Positions 44,244 to 52,551 of a DNA stretch of 64,000 bases are shown here, piece after piece (positions within the stretch are counted from its first letter, which is position 1; each line of letters opens with the position of its first letter). The notes beneath the pieces were generated by a model that saw nothing but the letters and a program-made list of their open reading frames with translations, searched no databases and had not been told where the DNA came from. A program made the position numbers and the translations under genes. Source of the stretch: Bacteroidota bacterium (GTDB taxonomy: Bacteria; Bacteroidota; Bacteroidia; 2-12-FULL-35-15); contig SXIH01000001.1 in assembly GCA_005772895.1 (NCBI GenBank), positions 62,001 to 126,000 of the forward strand, written 5' to 3'.

Positions 44244-44642
44244 TTATTTCACTTTTCGACATTTTATCTTTTCTCGGACAGAATACAAAGTGTCATCTGT
44301 TGTGGAATAATACATCTTACTCACTTCACATTCACAGTCTGATTTTTTGAGTGTTAGATTTATTATTCTTGGACCTAAAGGTGGGAAATTACCTCTCCCC
44401 CAATTAACCACTTTAAAACCTTTTAATTTAAGTTTCTCAGCAAGTATCGACTTTTCATATTTGTCTTCGGGAATATTAATTACCTGATCTTTATCTAAAT
44501 CAAGAAACTCAACATTTATTCCATCAGAGTTATTAATAATTATATCTAATATCTGATCAGTGGAATTTGTTGAAATTTGTTCTCTCTCATTACAAGACAA
44601 AAGCAAGCACAAAACAAAAAATATACAAATGGGTTTCTTCAA
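44244..44642 (-). CDS. hypothetical lipoprotein
   Basis: This 132-residue protein has a signal ending CLLLSC (lipid Cys about 17) and a short mature part with CECE near residue 108. No named family recognised. The start is TTG at 44642, seven bases after the trhO stop; no in-frame ATG precedes the signal sequence. It probably is co-transcribed with trhO. Confidence 0.6.
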   Translation of the reverse strand: MKKPICIFFVLCLLLSCNEREQISTNSTDQILDIIINNSDGINVEFLDLDKDQVINIPEDKYEKSILAEKLKLKGFKVVNWGRGNFPPLGPRIINLTLKKSDCECEVSKMYYSTTDDTLYSVREKIKCRKVK

Positions 44643-44649
44643 TTGAAAT

Positions 44650-45699
44650 TTATTTATTTCTCTTTTCTAACACCTCTTTCAAATTCGGACGCAATCTGCT
44701 TTTATATACAGACAGACAATCTTCTTTTTTTCTTCCTTTTCTTAATGCTCTTTGTTCTTCAACAGGAAGTGATGCAATGTGAACACATTCAGGTGTGCAA
44801 CAACCTTTCATTTTTTCGGCACATTCATCGCATTGTATAAATAATAAATGGCAATCATCATTTGCACAGTTCACATGTGTATCGCAAGGTTTTCCGCATT
44901 GGTGACATTCTGAAATTATATCATCTGTAATTCTTTCGCCCACTCGTTCATCAAACACAAAATTCTTTCCAATGAATTTAGATTTTAATCCTTCTGCTTT
45001 TATTTGTCGAACATAATCAATCACACCACCGTGCAATTGATTCACATCTTTAAATCCATGATGTTTTAAGTACGCACTTGCTTTTTCGCAACGCACACCA
45101 CCTGTGCAGTACATCAATATTTTTTTGTCTTTTTTATCTTTCAATTCTTCAATCACCATTGGCAATTCTTCACGGAAAGTATCCGCATCCGGACAAAGTG
45201 CTCCTACAAATTTCCCAACTTCACTTTCGTAATGGTTGCGCATATCCACAATAATCGTATCGGGATTTTCCATTGCTTCATTAAATTGTTTTGCCGTTAA
45301 ATGATTTCCAACATTGGTTACATCAAAAGCATTATCATCCAATCCATCCGCAACAATTTTTTTACGCACTTTTATTGTGAGCTTGTAAAATGATTTTCCA
45401 TCATCTTCCACCGCAATCTTAAAAGGAATTCCTGTGAACAAGGAATTTTGATGCAGGTTGTATTTAAAAATTTCCCAGTTTTCTTCGGGCACACTCATTT
45501 GTGCATTTATACCTTCCTTGGCAACATAAATGCGTCCAAGAATTTTTAGAGCATTCCATTGCTCAAATAAAGAATCGCGAAGTTCTTGTGGGTTGTCAAT
45601 TATTACGTAGCGGTAAAACGAAACAGTTATCCGTTTAATGGTTTCTTCCTGAATTCGTTTTTTAAGCTCCTTTTTGTTAACTCTGTTTTGCAGTAACAT
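44650..45699 (-). CDS. trhO: tRNA uridine(34) hydroxylase, rhodanese-type (TrhO/YceA)
   Basis: The protein has 349 residues. An N-terminal UPF0176 domain (YRYVIIDNPQELR, GRIYVAKEGINAQMS) is followed by a rhodanese domain with the active Cys in CTGGVRC and VNQLHGGVIDYV, and a C-terminal Cys-rich zinc-like region (CHQCGKPC, CDECAEKMKGCC). The family makes 5-hydroxyuridine at tRNA position 34 with oxygen. Divergent from the threonine dehydrogenase gene. A -7 box TATCTTTG is at 45724-45731 on the same strand. Confidence 0.93.
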   Translation of the reverse strand: MLLQNRVNKKELKKRIQEETIKRITVSFYRYVIIDNPQELRDSLFEQWNALKILGRIYVAKEGINAQMSVPEENWEIFKYNLHQNSLFTGIPFKIAVEDDGKSFYKLTIKVRKKIVADGLDDNAFDVTNVGNHLTAKQFNEAMENPDTIIVDMRNHYESEVGKFVGALCPDADTFREELPMVIEELKDKKDKKILMYCTGGVRCEKASAYLKHHGFKDVNQLHGGVIDYVRQIKAEGLKSKFIGKNFVFDERVGERITDDIISECHQCGKPCDTHVNCANDDCHLLFIQCDECAEKMKGCCTPECVHIASLPVEEQRALRKGRKKEDCLSVYKSRLRPNLKEVLEKRNK

Positions 45700-45723
45700 A
45701 GTGTCGGGGGTTTAAAATCCTTG

Positions 45724-45731
45724 CAAAGATA
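45724..45731 (-). promoter_or_regulatory. TAnnTTTG -7 box for trhO
   Basis: TATCTTTG on the minus strand lies 24 bases upstream of the trhO ATG. No well-spaced TTTG is seen; a TTG is 26 bases upstream. Confidence 0.5.
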
Positions 45732-45797
45732 AGTAATTTGGCAATTGAGCGATTAGTCAATTAAGATGATTTATGTCATACTGGTGAAAGTTATAAA

Positions 45798-45871
45798 GTG
45801 ATTAGGTGATGAAGTGATAAGGAATTGAGTAATGCCTACCCTATCACCTTATCACTTCATCACCTTATCAC
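45798..45871. repeat. long inverted repeat (25-bp arms) between divergent genes
   Basis: Arms 45798-45822 and 45847-45871 match at 24 of 25 positions, separated by a 24-base loop. Each arm is itself made of GTGAT(T/A)AGGTGATGAAGTGATAAGG-type units (only part cited). It lies between divergent trhO and the threonine dehydrogenase gene and could form a strong RNA or cruciform hairpin. Confidence 0.7.
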
Positions 45872-45950
45872 CCCCTTTTTGCTAATAAATTCCTGAAAAA
45901 TAATTTTGATTAACAGAAAATTTAAGGATATTTAGCCACTCAAATAAAGA

Positions 45951-46898
45951 ATGGGAAAGAGCGATAAAATATTGGTAATAGGTTCATCCGGACAAATAGG
46001 AACAGAACTGGTTCAGAATCTGAGAGATATTTATGGTATCGACAATGTGGTGGCTTCGGACGTAAAAGTCACGGAGCAAGCAAAAGAAGGTCCGTTTGAA
46101 GTAATAGATGTGATGAATGCTGCAGGACTTTTAGAAATAGTAAAGCGCCACAATATTAATCAGGTTTATTTATTGGCAGCTCTTTTATCAGCCACAGCCG
46201 AAAAAATGCCAAAATTTGGTTGGGATCTCAATATGCAAGGATTGTTCAACGTCCTTGATTTAGCAAAAGAAAAGATTATTCAAAAAGTATACTGGCCAAG
46301 TTCCATAGCCGTTTTTGGTCCGAATACCCCAAGTATAAATACCCCTCAATTTACCATAATGGAGCCCAGCACGGTTTACGGAATAAGTAAACAGGCAGGC
46401 GAACGTTGGTGTGAGTACTATTATAATAAGTATGGGGTTGATGTGAGAAGTTTACGATATCCGGGCTTAATTGGGTGGAAATCGGCACCTGGCGGAGGAA
46501 CAACGGATTATGCAGTCCATATTTTCCATGAGGCCTTAAAATCAGGTAGTTACGAATGTTTTTTATCCGAAAACACCACTTTACCAATGATGTATATGCC
46601 GGATGCAATAAAGGCAACAATCGGCATTATGCAAGCTGATTCTCAGAAGGTTAAAATACGTTCCAGTTATAATCTTTCTGGCTTTAGTTTTTCTCCAAAA
46701 GAAATAGCCTTAGAAATCAAAAAACACATCCCGGATTTTAACATTTCTTACAAGCCGGATTCCCGTCAGCAAATTGCTGATAGCTGGCCTAAAAGTATTG
46801 ATTCCAGTGAAGCTGGCAAGGATTGGGGATGGAAGCCGGAATATGATTTGGCGGGCATGACAATTGATATGATTAAAAATTTAAAAAAAATAATTTAA
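45951..46898 (+). CDS. NAD-dependent L-threonine 3-dehydrogenase, SDR/epimerase type
   Basis: This 315-residue extended SDR has GSSGQIGTELV for NAD binding and the Tyr-x3-Lys catalytic pair in STVYGISKQAGE. The segment GLIGWKSAPGGGTTDYAV and LPMMYMPDAIKATI are diagnostic for SDR-type threonine dehydrogenase, which oxidises Thr to 2-amino-3-oxobutyrate. A glycine C-acetyltransferase gene is not adjacent. Start ATG at 45951. Confidence 0.92.
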   Translation: MGKSDKILVIGSSGQIGTELVQNLRDIYGIDNVVASDVKVTEQAKEGPFEVIDVMNAAGLLEIVKRHNINQVYLLAALLSATAEKMPKFGWDLNMQGLFNVLDLAKEKIIQKVYWPSSIAVFGPNTPSINTPQFTIMEPSTVYGISKQAGERWCEYYYNKYGVDVRSLRYPGLIGWKSAPGGGTTDYAVHIFHEALKSGSYECFLSENTTLPMMYMPDAIKATIGIMQADSQKVKIRSSYNLSGFSFSPKEIALEIKKHIPDFNISYKPDSRQQIADSWPKSIDSSEAGKDWGWKPEYDLAGMTIDMIKNLKKII

Positions 46899-47062
46899 AA
46901 AATGTAACTTTCAACTTAAGCTCAGCGTAAAAGATAACAGGCTACTGGATTTTGTGGGTTGAAATCGGTCGATAGAAAATTTTAGTTGGTCTAAATTGTG
47001 AGCAAAGTGTGAAAAGGATTTTATAATTTTAGCATAGAATTTCAAAAGATACTCCATATACA

Positions 47063-47935
47063 ATGAAAAAGGCTTTCTTAATATTATTTTTTGTTACTTG
47101 TAATATTGTTATTGCTCAGTCGTCTGTTGGAACAAAAGACACGACAAATTTCACTGATGTTAATGGTAAAAAACAAGGCAAATGGATTATTTATAATAAA
47201 GACGTTCATAAGGAATGCTTTAAGGATGATCAAAAGGTGGAAGAAGGAAAATACCTTGACAGCAAAAAAACCGGTCCTTGGAAAGAATACTACTGTAATA
47301 CAAATGTAAAGAGTGTTATTACTTACGAAAATAACCGTCCGAACGGATACGCTAAAATGTATCACGAAAACGGAAAGATAAAAGAAGAAGGGCTTTGGAA
47401 AAACAACCGCTGGGTTGGTGATTACAAATTATACTACGATAACGGTCAGGTTCAGCAAGCTTTTAAATTCAATGCTACCGGAAAACGTGAAGGAAAACAA
47501 GAGTACTTTTATGAAAACGGTCAAGTGATGATAGAAGGAAACTGGGCTGAAGGTAAAGAAGCTGGTGTTGTAAAGGAATACCATGAAAATGGTGATATCA
47601 AATCAGAGAAAAACTTTAATGGTGGAAATCTTGATGTAGCATCTGTTAAAACTTATGCTCCTAAAAAGCCAATTGCTAAAACTGCTCCAGATGTAAAAGT
47701 TGAAGCTCCACCGGTTGTTGTTACCAAAAATGAAACTGTTAACATGGGTAAATTTAACGGAGAAGGATATTGGAAACTATACAATCAAAACAAACAAGTA
47801 TCAAAAGACGGAACTTTCTCTAAAAATCGTATGATTGATGGAAAAGTTTATTCTTACGATGCAGATGGTATCTTAACCAGAATTGCTGTATACAAAGGCG
47901 GAAAATACGTTGGCGATGCAGTAATGGAAGAATAA
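47063..47935 (+). CDS. secreted MORN-like repeat protein (YwqK-like)
   Basis: This 290-residue protein has a signal peptide (about 1-19, ending IVIAQ), then repeats of the MORN-variant type with cores such as MYHENGKIKEEG, YYDNGQVQQ, YFYENGQVMIEG and EYHENGDIKSE at about 23-residue spacing. A Pro/Lys/Val-rich linker (about 195-225) precedes two further repeat units. Similar proteins are annotated YwqK-family antitoxin, but nothing here shows a toxin partner. Probably an exported structural or binding protein. A terminator follows at 47978. Confidence 0.82.
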   Translation: MKKAFLILFFVTCNIVIAQSSVGTKDTTNFTDVNGKKQGKWIIYNKDVHKECFKDDQKVEEGKYLDSKKTGPWKEYYCNTNVKSVITYENNRPNGYAKMYHENGKIKEEGLWKNNRWVGDYKLYYDNGQVQQAFKFNATGKREGKQEYFYENGQVMIEGNWAEGKEAGVVKEYHENGDIKSEKNFNGGNLDVASVKTYAPKKPIAKTAPDVKVEAPPVVVTKNETVNMGKFNGEGYWKLYNQNKQVSKDGTFSKNRMIDGKVYSYDADGILTRIAVYKGGKYVGDAVMEE

Positions 47936-47977
47936 ATCAGACACATATCGTAATACCTACGAAAACTTAATATCTTT

Positions 47978-48007
47978 GGACTTATGAAAATCTCATAAGT
48001 CCTTTTT
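47978..48007 (+). terminator. intrinsic terminator after the MORN-like gene
   Basis: GGACTTATGA and TCATAAGTCC form a perfect 10-bp stem with a 5-base loop followed by five T, 42 bases after the stop. A TATCTTTG motif overlaps its left edge. Confidence 0.85.
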
Positions 48008-48098
48008 CATTCAAACAAGGCCTGTTTTTTTTGAGGAAGTTCTAAGAGAATAAAATTATTGTATCACACACGATTTAGTTAGCAGAAGTATATAGCAT

Positions 48099-49571
48099 AT
48101 GCAGAATAATTTAATCATCTATAACACCCTTTCTCGCACAAAAGAAAAATTTACTCCTATTACTCCAGGAAGAGTTGGATTGTATGTTTGTGGACCAACC
48201 GTTTATAGTGATGTGCATTTAGGAAACTGCCGCACTTTTATTTCTTTCGATTTAATTTATCGTTACTTATTGTTTTTAGGATTTAAAGTCCGTTATGTAC
48301 GTAATATTACAGATGCAGGACATTTAGAAGGCGACAGAGATGAAGGTGATGACAAGTTTGCTAAAAAAGCAAAACTTGAACAGTTGGAGCCAATGGAGAT
48401 TGTACAAAAATACACTCTTGGTTTTCACGATGTGATGCGTTCTGTAAATGCTTTGCCTCCAAGTGTGGAACCAACAGCAACCGGGCATATCTGTGAGCAA
48501 ATTGAAATGATAAAAGTTATCATCGACAAAGGATATGCTTACGTAAAAAATGGAACGGTTTATTTTGATGTAGAAAAGTATAATAAAGAATTTTCTTACG
48601 GACAACTAACAAATCGCAAGCTGGAAGAATTACTGGAAGGCACTCGTGAATTGAGCGGTCAAGATGAGAAAAAGGGCAGATTGGATTTCGCTTTATGGAT
48701 AGTAGCAAAACCGGAAACATTAATGAAATGGCCTTCTCCTTGGGGATGGGGATTTCCGGGTTGGCATATTGAGTGTTCGGCAATGAGCAGTAAATATTTA
48801 GGAGAAACATTTGATATTCACGGAGGCGGAATGGATTTACAAGCTACCCACCATACCAATGAAATTGCTCAGTCGCAAGCATGCAATCACAAAGCTCCAG
48901 TAAATTATTGGATGCATACAAATATGTTAACCATGAATGGAGTTCGTATGTCAAAAACTGCAGGAAATGGTTTTACTCCTCAAGAATTGTTTACAGGCGA
49001 TCATCCACTTTTAGAAAAAGGGTATAGCCCAATGGCCGTTCGTTTTTTCATGATGCAAACCCATTACAGAAGCACTCTTGATTTTTCTAATGAAGCTTTG
49101 CAAGCATCTGAAAAAGGATTTGCCCGTTTGATGGCTTCCATAAAACTTTTAGATAATTTAAAAACATCCGCTACTTCTACTTCAAATATTAAAGAATTAG
49201 AGCAAGACTGTTATAATGCAATGAACGATGATTTTAATTCTCCTATTTTAATTGCTAGTTTATTTGAAGGTTCTAGGATTATCAATTCTGTAAATGATGG
49301 CAAAGAAACAATTACTGAATCTGATTTAGCTTTACTTAAAAAGATTATGACAGATTTCACTTTTGATGTAATGGGATTAAAATCAGAAACATCAAATTCA
49401 ACAAGTGATAAAGCTTTGCAAGGTGTAATGGAAGTAATTTTAGAAATCAGAAAAGATGTAAAAGCGAAAAAAGATTTTGCTGCTTCAGATAAATTGCGCG
49501 ATGATTTAAATAAAATCAACATCACCATTAAAGATACAAAAGATGGTGCTACTTGGTCGATACAAGAGTGA
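48099..49571 (+). CDS. cysS: cysteinyl-tRNA synthetase
   Basis: This 490-residue class-I synthetase has the HIGH motif as HLGN (residues 40-43), the KMSKS-type loop RMSKTAGN, and zinc ligands in CGPTVY (Cys31), HIECSA and the His of ATHHTNE. Length is usual. The GT9 gene starts 12 bases later on the same strand. No T-box or other leader is seen upstream. Confidence 0.97.
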   Translation: MQNNLIIYNTLSRTKEKFTPITPGRVGLYVCGPTVYSDVHLGNCRTFISFDLIYRYLLFLGFKVRYVRNITDAGHLEGDRDEGDDKFAKKAKLEQLEPMEIVQKYTLGFHDVMRSVNALPPSVEPTATGHICEQIEMIKVIIDKGYAYVKNGTVYFDVEKYNKEFSYGQLTNRKLEELLEGTRELSGQDEKKGRLDFALWIVAKPETLMKWPSPWGWGFPGWHIECSAMSSKYLGETFDIHGGGMDLQATHHTNEIAQSQACNHKAPVNYWMHTNMLTMNGVRMSKTAGNGFTPQELFTGDHPLLEKGYSPMAVRFFMMQTHYRSTLDFSNEALQASEKGFARLMASIKLLDNLKTSATSTSNIKELEQDCYNAMNDDFNSPILIASLFEGSRIINSVNDGKETITESDLALLKKIMTDFTFDVMGLKSETSNSTSDKALQGVMEVILEIRKDVKAKKDFAASDKLRDDLNKINITIKDTKDGATWSIQE

Positions 49572-49583
49572 TTTAACACAGAC

Positions 49584-50543
49584 TTGAAAAAAATTCTCAT
49601 CATACGTTTTAGTTCCATTGGCGATATAGTACTTACAACGCCTGTTATCCGCTGTATTAGAGAGCAAAAACCAGATGCTGAAATTCATTTTTTAACTAAG
49701 GTATCTTTCAAAAATATTTTAGAAAATAATCCACACCTCACAAAAATTCACACCATTGAAAAAGATGTGAAAGAAGTGATTGAACAATTGCAAAAAGAAA
49801 AATTTGATTTTGTAGTTGATTTACACAACAACATCCGCTCCATACAAACAAAAAATGCTTTGAGTGCTCCATCTTCTACTTTCAAAAAACTAAATTTTAA
49901 AAAATGGGTGCTCGTCAACTTTAAAGTAGATAAAATGCCGAAAGTGCATGTTGTAGATAGATATATGGATACTGTTGCTCAGTTAGGAATTAAAAACGAT
50001 AATAAAGGTTTAGACTATTTTATTCCAGCAAAGGATGAGGTAAATATTTCTTCGCTTCTGGCTTCTCATCAAAGTGGATACATTGGATTTGTAATTGGTG
50101 CAAAACATTTCACAAAGCAACTTCCGACAGAAAAAATAATTTCTATTTGTAAAAAATTAAACCAGCCAATTATTTTATTGGGAGGAAAAGAAGACATAGC
50201 AAGAGCAGAAGAAATTGAAAAAGCTGTGGGAAGTGCTATTTACAACGCATGCGGGAAACACAATCTTAACCAATCTGCATCTATAATAAAGCAAGCAAAA
50301 AAAATAATTTCACACGATACAGGTTTGATGCATATTGCTGCTGCCTTCAAAAAAGAAATCATTTCTGTTTGGGGAAACACTGTTCCGGCTTTTGGATTCA
50401 GCCCTTACCTACCCGACTCTAAATCAAAAATGGTAGAGGTGAAAAATCTATCTTGCAGACCCTGTTCAAAAATTGGATATGACAAATGCCCGAAAGGACA
50501 TTTTAAATGCATGATGGCGATTGATGAGAGTGCGTTTAGCTAA
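49584..50543 (+). CDS. GT9-family glycosyltransferase (heptosyltransferase-like)
   Basis: This 319-residue GT-B enzyme has IIRFSSIGDIVLTTPVIR at the start, DLHNNIRS, the nucleotide-sugar region ISHDTGLMHIAAAF and a Cys-rich end (CRPCSKIGYDKCPKGHFKCM) typical of ADP-heptose transferases. It probably adds a heptose or related sugar to lipopolysaccharide core. Start is TTG at 49584, 12 bases after cysS; no ATG precedes the conserved N-terminus. It overlaps the convergent thioesterase gene by four bases. Confidence 0.9.
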   Translation: MKKILIIRFSSIGDIVLTTPVIRCIREQKPDAEIHFLTKVSFKNILENNPHLTKIHTIEKDVKEVIEQLQKEKFDFVVDLHNNIRSIQTKNALSAPSSTFKKLNFKKWVLVNFKVDKMPKVHVVDRYMDTVAQLGIKNDNKGLDYFIPAKDEVNISSLLASHQSGYIGFVIGAKHFTKQLPTEKIISICKKLNQPIILLGGKEDIARAEEIEKAVGSAIYNACGKHNLNQSASIIKQAKKIISHDTGLMHIAAAFKKEIISVWGNTVPAFGFSPYLPDSKSKMVEVKNLSCRPCSKIGYDKCPKGHFKCMMAIDESAFS

Positions 50544-51049
50544 GCAAACAATGCCTTCAATTCCGTAGCATCAGCCGGTTTCATTTTACCTGCTAATATC
50601 AAACTCAATTGTCTTCTGCGTAAAGCTCCTTCGAAACGAGCTTTTTCTTCTGCTGTTTCTGGAATAACTTCCGGAACGGGCAATGGCGAACCATTTTGGT
50701 CAACTGCGACAAACGTATAGATTGCTTCGTTACATTTTACTTTAGCACCGGTTACATGATCTTCTACCCAAACATCTATAAATACTTCCATAGAAGAAGT
50801 AAAAGCACGGGAAACTTTCGCTTCTAATGTAACCAAGCTAGCATGATTGATGGGCATATTAAAAGAAACATTGTTTACTGAAGCAGTTACAACTACCCGC
50901 TTACAATGACGGTGTGCCGAAATAGATGCAACAATATCCATCCACTGTAATAACTGACCACCAAATAAATTACCTAAAGTGTTGGTATCATTTGGTAATA
51001 CTATCTGAGTTTGTATGGTTAACGACTCTTTGGATGTTTTTGCTTTCAT
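50540..51049 (-). CDS. acyl-CoA thioesterase, hotdog fold
   Basis: This 169-residue protein of the YciA/ACOT type has NTLGNLFGGQLLQWMDIVA, the hotdog helix with the catalytic Asp, and the VSFNMPINHASLV region. It hydrolyses acyl-CoA to free acid and CoA; chain preference unknown. A well-formed promoter lies just upstream, overlapping that of the divergent hemJ gene. Confidence 0.92.
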   Translation of the reverse strand: MKAKTSKESLTIQTQIVLPNDTNTLGNLFGGQLLQWMDIVASISAHRHCKRVVVTASVNNVSFNMPINHASLVTLEAKVSRAFTSSMEVFIDVWVEDHVTGAKVKCNEAIYTFVAVDQNGSPLPVPEVIPETAEEKARFEGALRRRQLSLILAGKMKPADATELKALFA

Positions 51050-51064
51050 GATAGAAATTTTTTA

Positions 51065-51098
51065 CAAAGATATGAGTATCTTTACCTTAAATTTCAAA
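51065..51098 (-). promoter_or_regulatory. promoter of the thioesterase gene
   Basis: Minus strand TTTG (51095-51098), 22-base spacer, TATCTTTG (51065-51072), 15 bases before the ATG. On the plus strand TATCTTTA at 51076-51083 may serve hemJ, so the divergent promoters would overlap. Confidence 0.6.
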
Positions 51099-51100
51099 GA

Positions 51101-51688
51101 ATGGATAATTTATTTAAATACGCACTGGCATTGCACATCATCTTCATTGTAACGTGGTTTGCCGGCTTGTTTTATATTGTTCGTTTGTTTATTTACCATT
51201 CTGAAGCAGAAAAAAAGGATGAACCTGAAAAATCCATTTTACAAACACAATATAAAATTATGGAAAAAAGGTTGTGGTATGGAATCACTTGGCCATCCAT
51301 GATACTTACATTGATTTTAGGCCCATGGGTGATGAGCTATAATTTTGCTTATTATATTACCTCAGCCTATTTTATTTTAAAACTTTGTTTTGTCGCAGCA
51401 CTTGTACTTTATCATTTACAATGTCACGTTATGTTCAAACAATTACAAAACGATGTTGTAAAACACTCTTCATTTAAATTACGTTTGTGGAATGAGGTGG
51501 CAACTGTGCTCTTGTTTGCAATCGTATTCTTGATTGTCCTGAAAAGCAATACCGGTTTGGTGTGGGGAATGTTAGGATTGATTGTTTTTTCAGGGACACT
51601 TATTTTGGCTATTCGGATTTATAAAAAGAGTCGGGAGAATAGTGAGGAGTCGGGAGCGAGGAGTGAGGAAAAAGAAGAAAAGCAGTAG
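51101..51688 (+). CDS. hemJ: protoporphyrinogen IX oxidase HemJ
   Basis: This 195-residue four- to five-helix membrane protein has ALHIIFIVTWFAGLFYI with conserved His12 and the LK pair (Lys94) that match the HemJ haem-binding residues. It oxidises protoporphyrinogen in haem synthesis. The last 20 codons (SRENSEESGARSEEKEEKQ) are encoded by a G-rich direct repeat (51628-51667) and are not part of the family, so the natural C-terminus has been extended by repeat insertion. Confidence 0.88.
   Translation: MDNLFKYALALHIIFIVTWFAGLFYIVRLFIYHSEAEKKDEPEKSILQTQYKIMEKRLWYGITWPSMILTLILGPWVMSYNFAYYITSAYFILKLCFVAALVLYHLQCHVMFKQLQNDVVKHSSFKLRLWNEVATVLLFAIVFLIVLKSNTGLVWGMLGLIVFSGTLILAIRIYKKSRENSEESGARSEEKEEKQ
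51628..51667. repeat. G-rich direct repeat inside the 3' end of hemJ
   Basis: Two copies beginning GAGTCGGGAG (51628-51646 and 51647-51667), each ending GTGAG. Base composition is unlike the AT-rich surroundings. It is translated as the polar C-terminal extension of HemJ. Confidence 0.65.
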
Positions 51689-51694
51689 AAATAT

Positions 51695-52519
51695 CTACTT
51701 AACTTTCATCATCATCATATAATTATCTGAATTCTTAAATTTCTCCTTTACAAGCTCTGGTTTTGATAGCGCCTTTACTCCTACAATAATTTTGTCGTTG
51801 TTGTAAACAGGTTTTAAATCTGGATAAATATCATTGGTTGATTTCAGAAACACATTTACATCTCCAGTTTTATCGTTGTAGTTTGTAAAATAAAATGGAA
51901 CCATATTTAAAAAATCACCTTTGTTCCAACACTGTATTTTCAAGTATTCCCAGCCAAATGGAGTTTTAAAGTTTATATAATAGTCATCTGAAAAAGTTGT
52001 CAGTTTTGTTTTTCCATTCAACTGTATAAGTAAAACATCGTGATTATTGGTTAAGGAGTCTCTTATAATTATAGAAATCTTATTTTTTGAAATCTTAAGA
52101 AAAGCGAAAGCAATTTTATATGTTTTGTCAATCACATCAGCTGACGAATCAACATGCATAATGGAAAGTGAATTTAATTTTGCAATCTTATAAAAATTAT
52201 TTTCTTCAACGGGTGTATCTATTTCATTTATTTGCTTTTGAGGTATAGTATCTTCCTTAGCAAAAGAATTTTTTTCATCTTTCAGCACAACCTTGCTGGT
52301 ATCCATCAAAACAATTTTCCCATTTACAATACGGAAATTTCCTTCTAGGGCTTCCTGTCCTTTAGTTATAATCTCATCCATGATATAAAAATTTCCCTGA
52401 AGGTGTTCAGGAAAACTGTCACATGCCGTTCCCATTGGTTTATCAAAATACACAGGAAGTGGTGCCTTGCAAGAAACCAGCGAGGAAGCTACAATTAAAA
52501 AGAGAAAAAATATTCTCAT
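51695..52519 (-). CDS. hypothetical lipoprotein
   Basis: This 274-residue protein has a signal ending SLVSCKAP (lipid Cys at 17). The mature part is beta-rich, with no family I recognise. It lies 32 bases after the HU-CCDC81-SPOR gene, on the same strand, and ends six bases before convergent hemJ. Probably periplasmic or outer-membrane anchored; function unknown. Confidence 0.75.
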   Translation of the reverse strand: MRIFFLFLIVASSLVSCKAPLPVYFDKPMGTACDSFPEHLQGNFYIMDEIITKGQEALEGNFRIVNGKIVLMDTSKVVLKDEKNSFAKEDTIPQKQINEIDTPVEENNFYKIAKLNSLSIMHVDSSADVIDKTYKIAFAFLKISKNKISIIIRDSLTNNHDVLLIQLNGKTKLTTFSDDYYINFKTPFGWEYLKIQCWNKGDFLNMVPFYFTNYNDKTGDVNVFLKSTNDIYPDLKPVYNNDKIIVGVKALSKPELVKEKFKNSDNYMMMMKVK

Positions 52520-52551
52520 TTGGAAAACAATAATTATTAAAAAAGGAAAAA

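Noticed and set aside
47063-47935. YwqK-type antitoxin of a toxin-antitoxin system
   Set aside because: The protein is exported and made of MORN-like repeats, and no toxin gene is adjacent. The database-style name does not reflect function here.
47971-47978. Promoter TATCTTTG before cysS
   Set aside because: It overlaps a terminator stem and has no TTTG at the proper distance, and cysS starts 120 bases further on.
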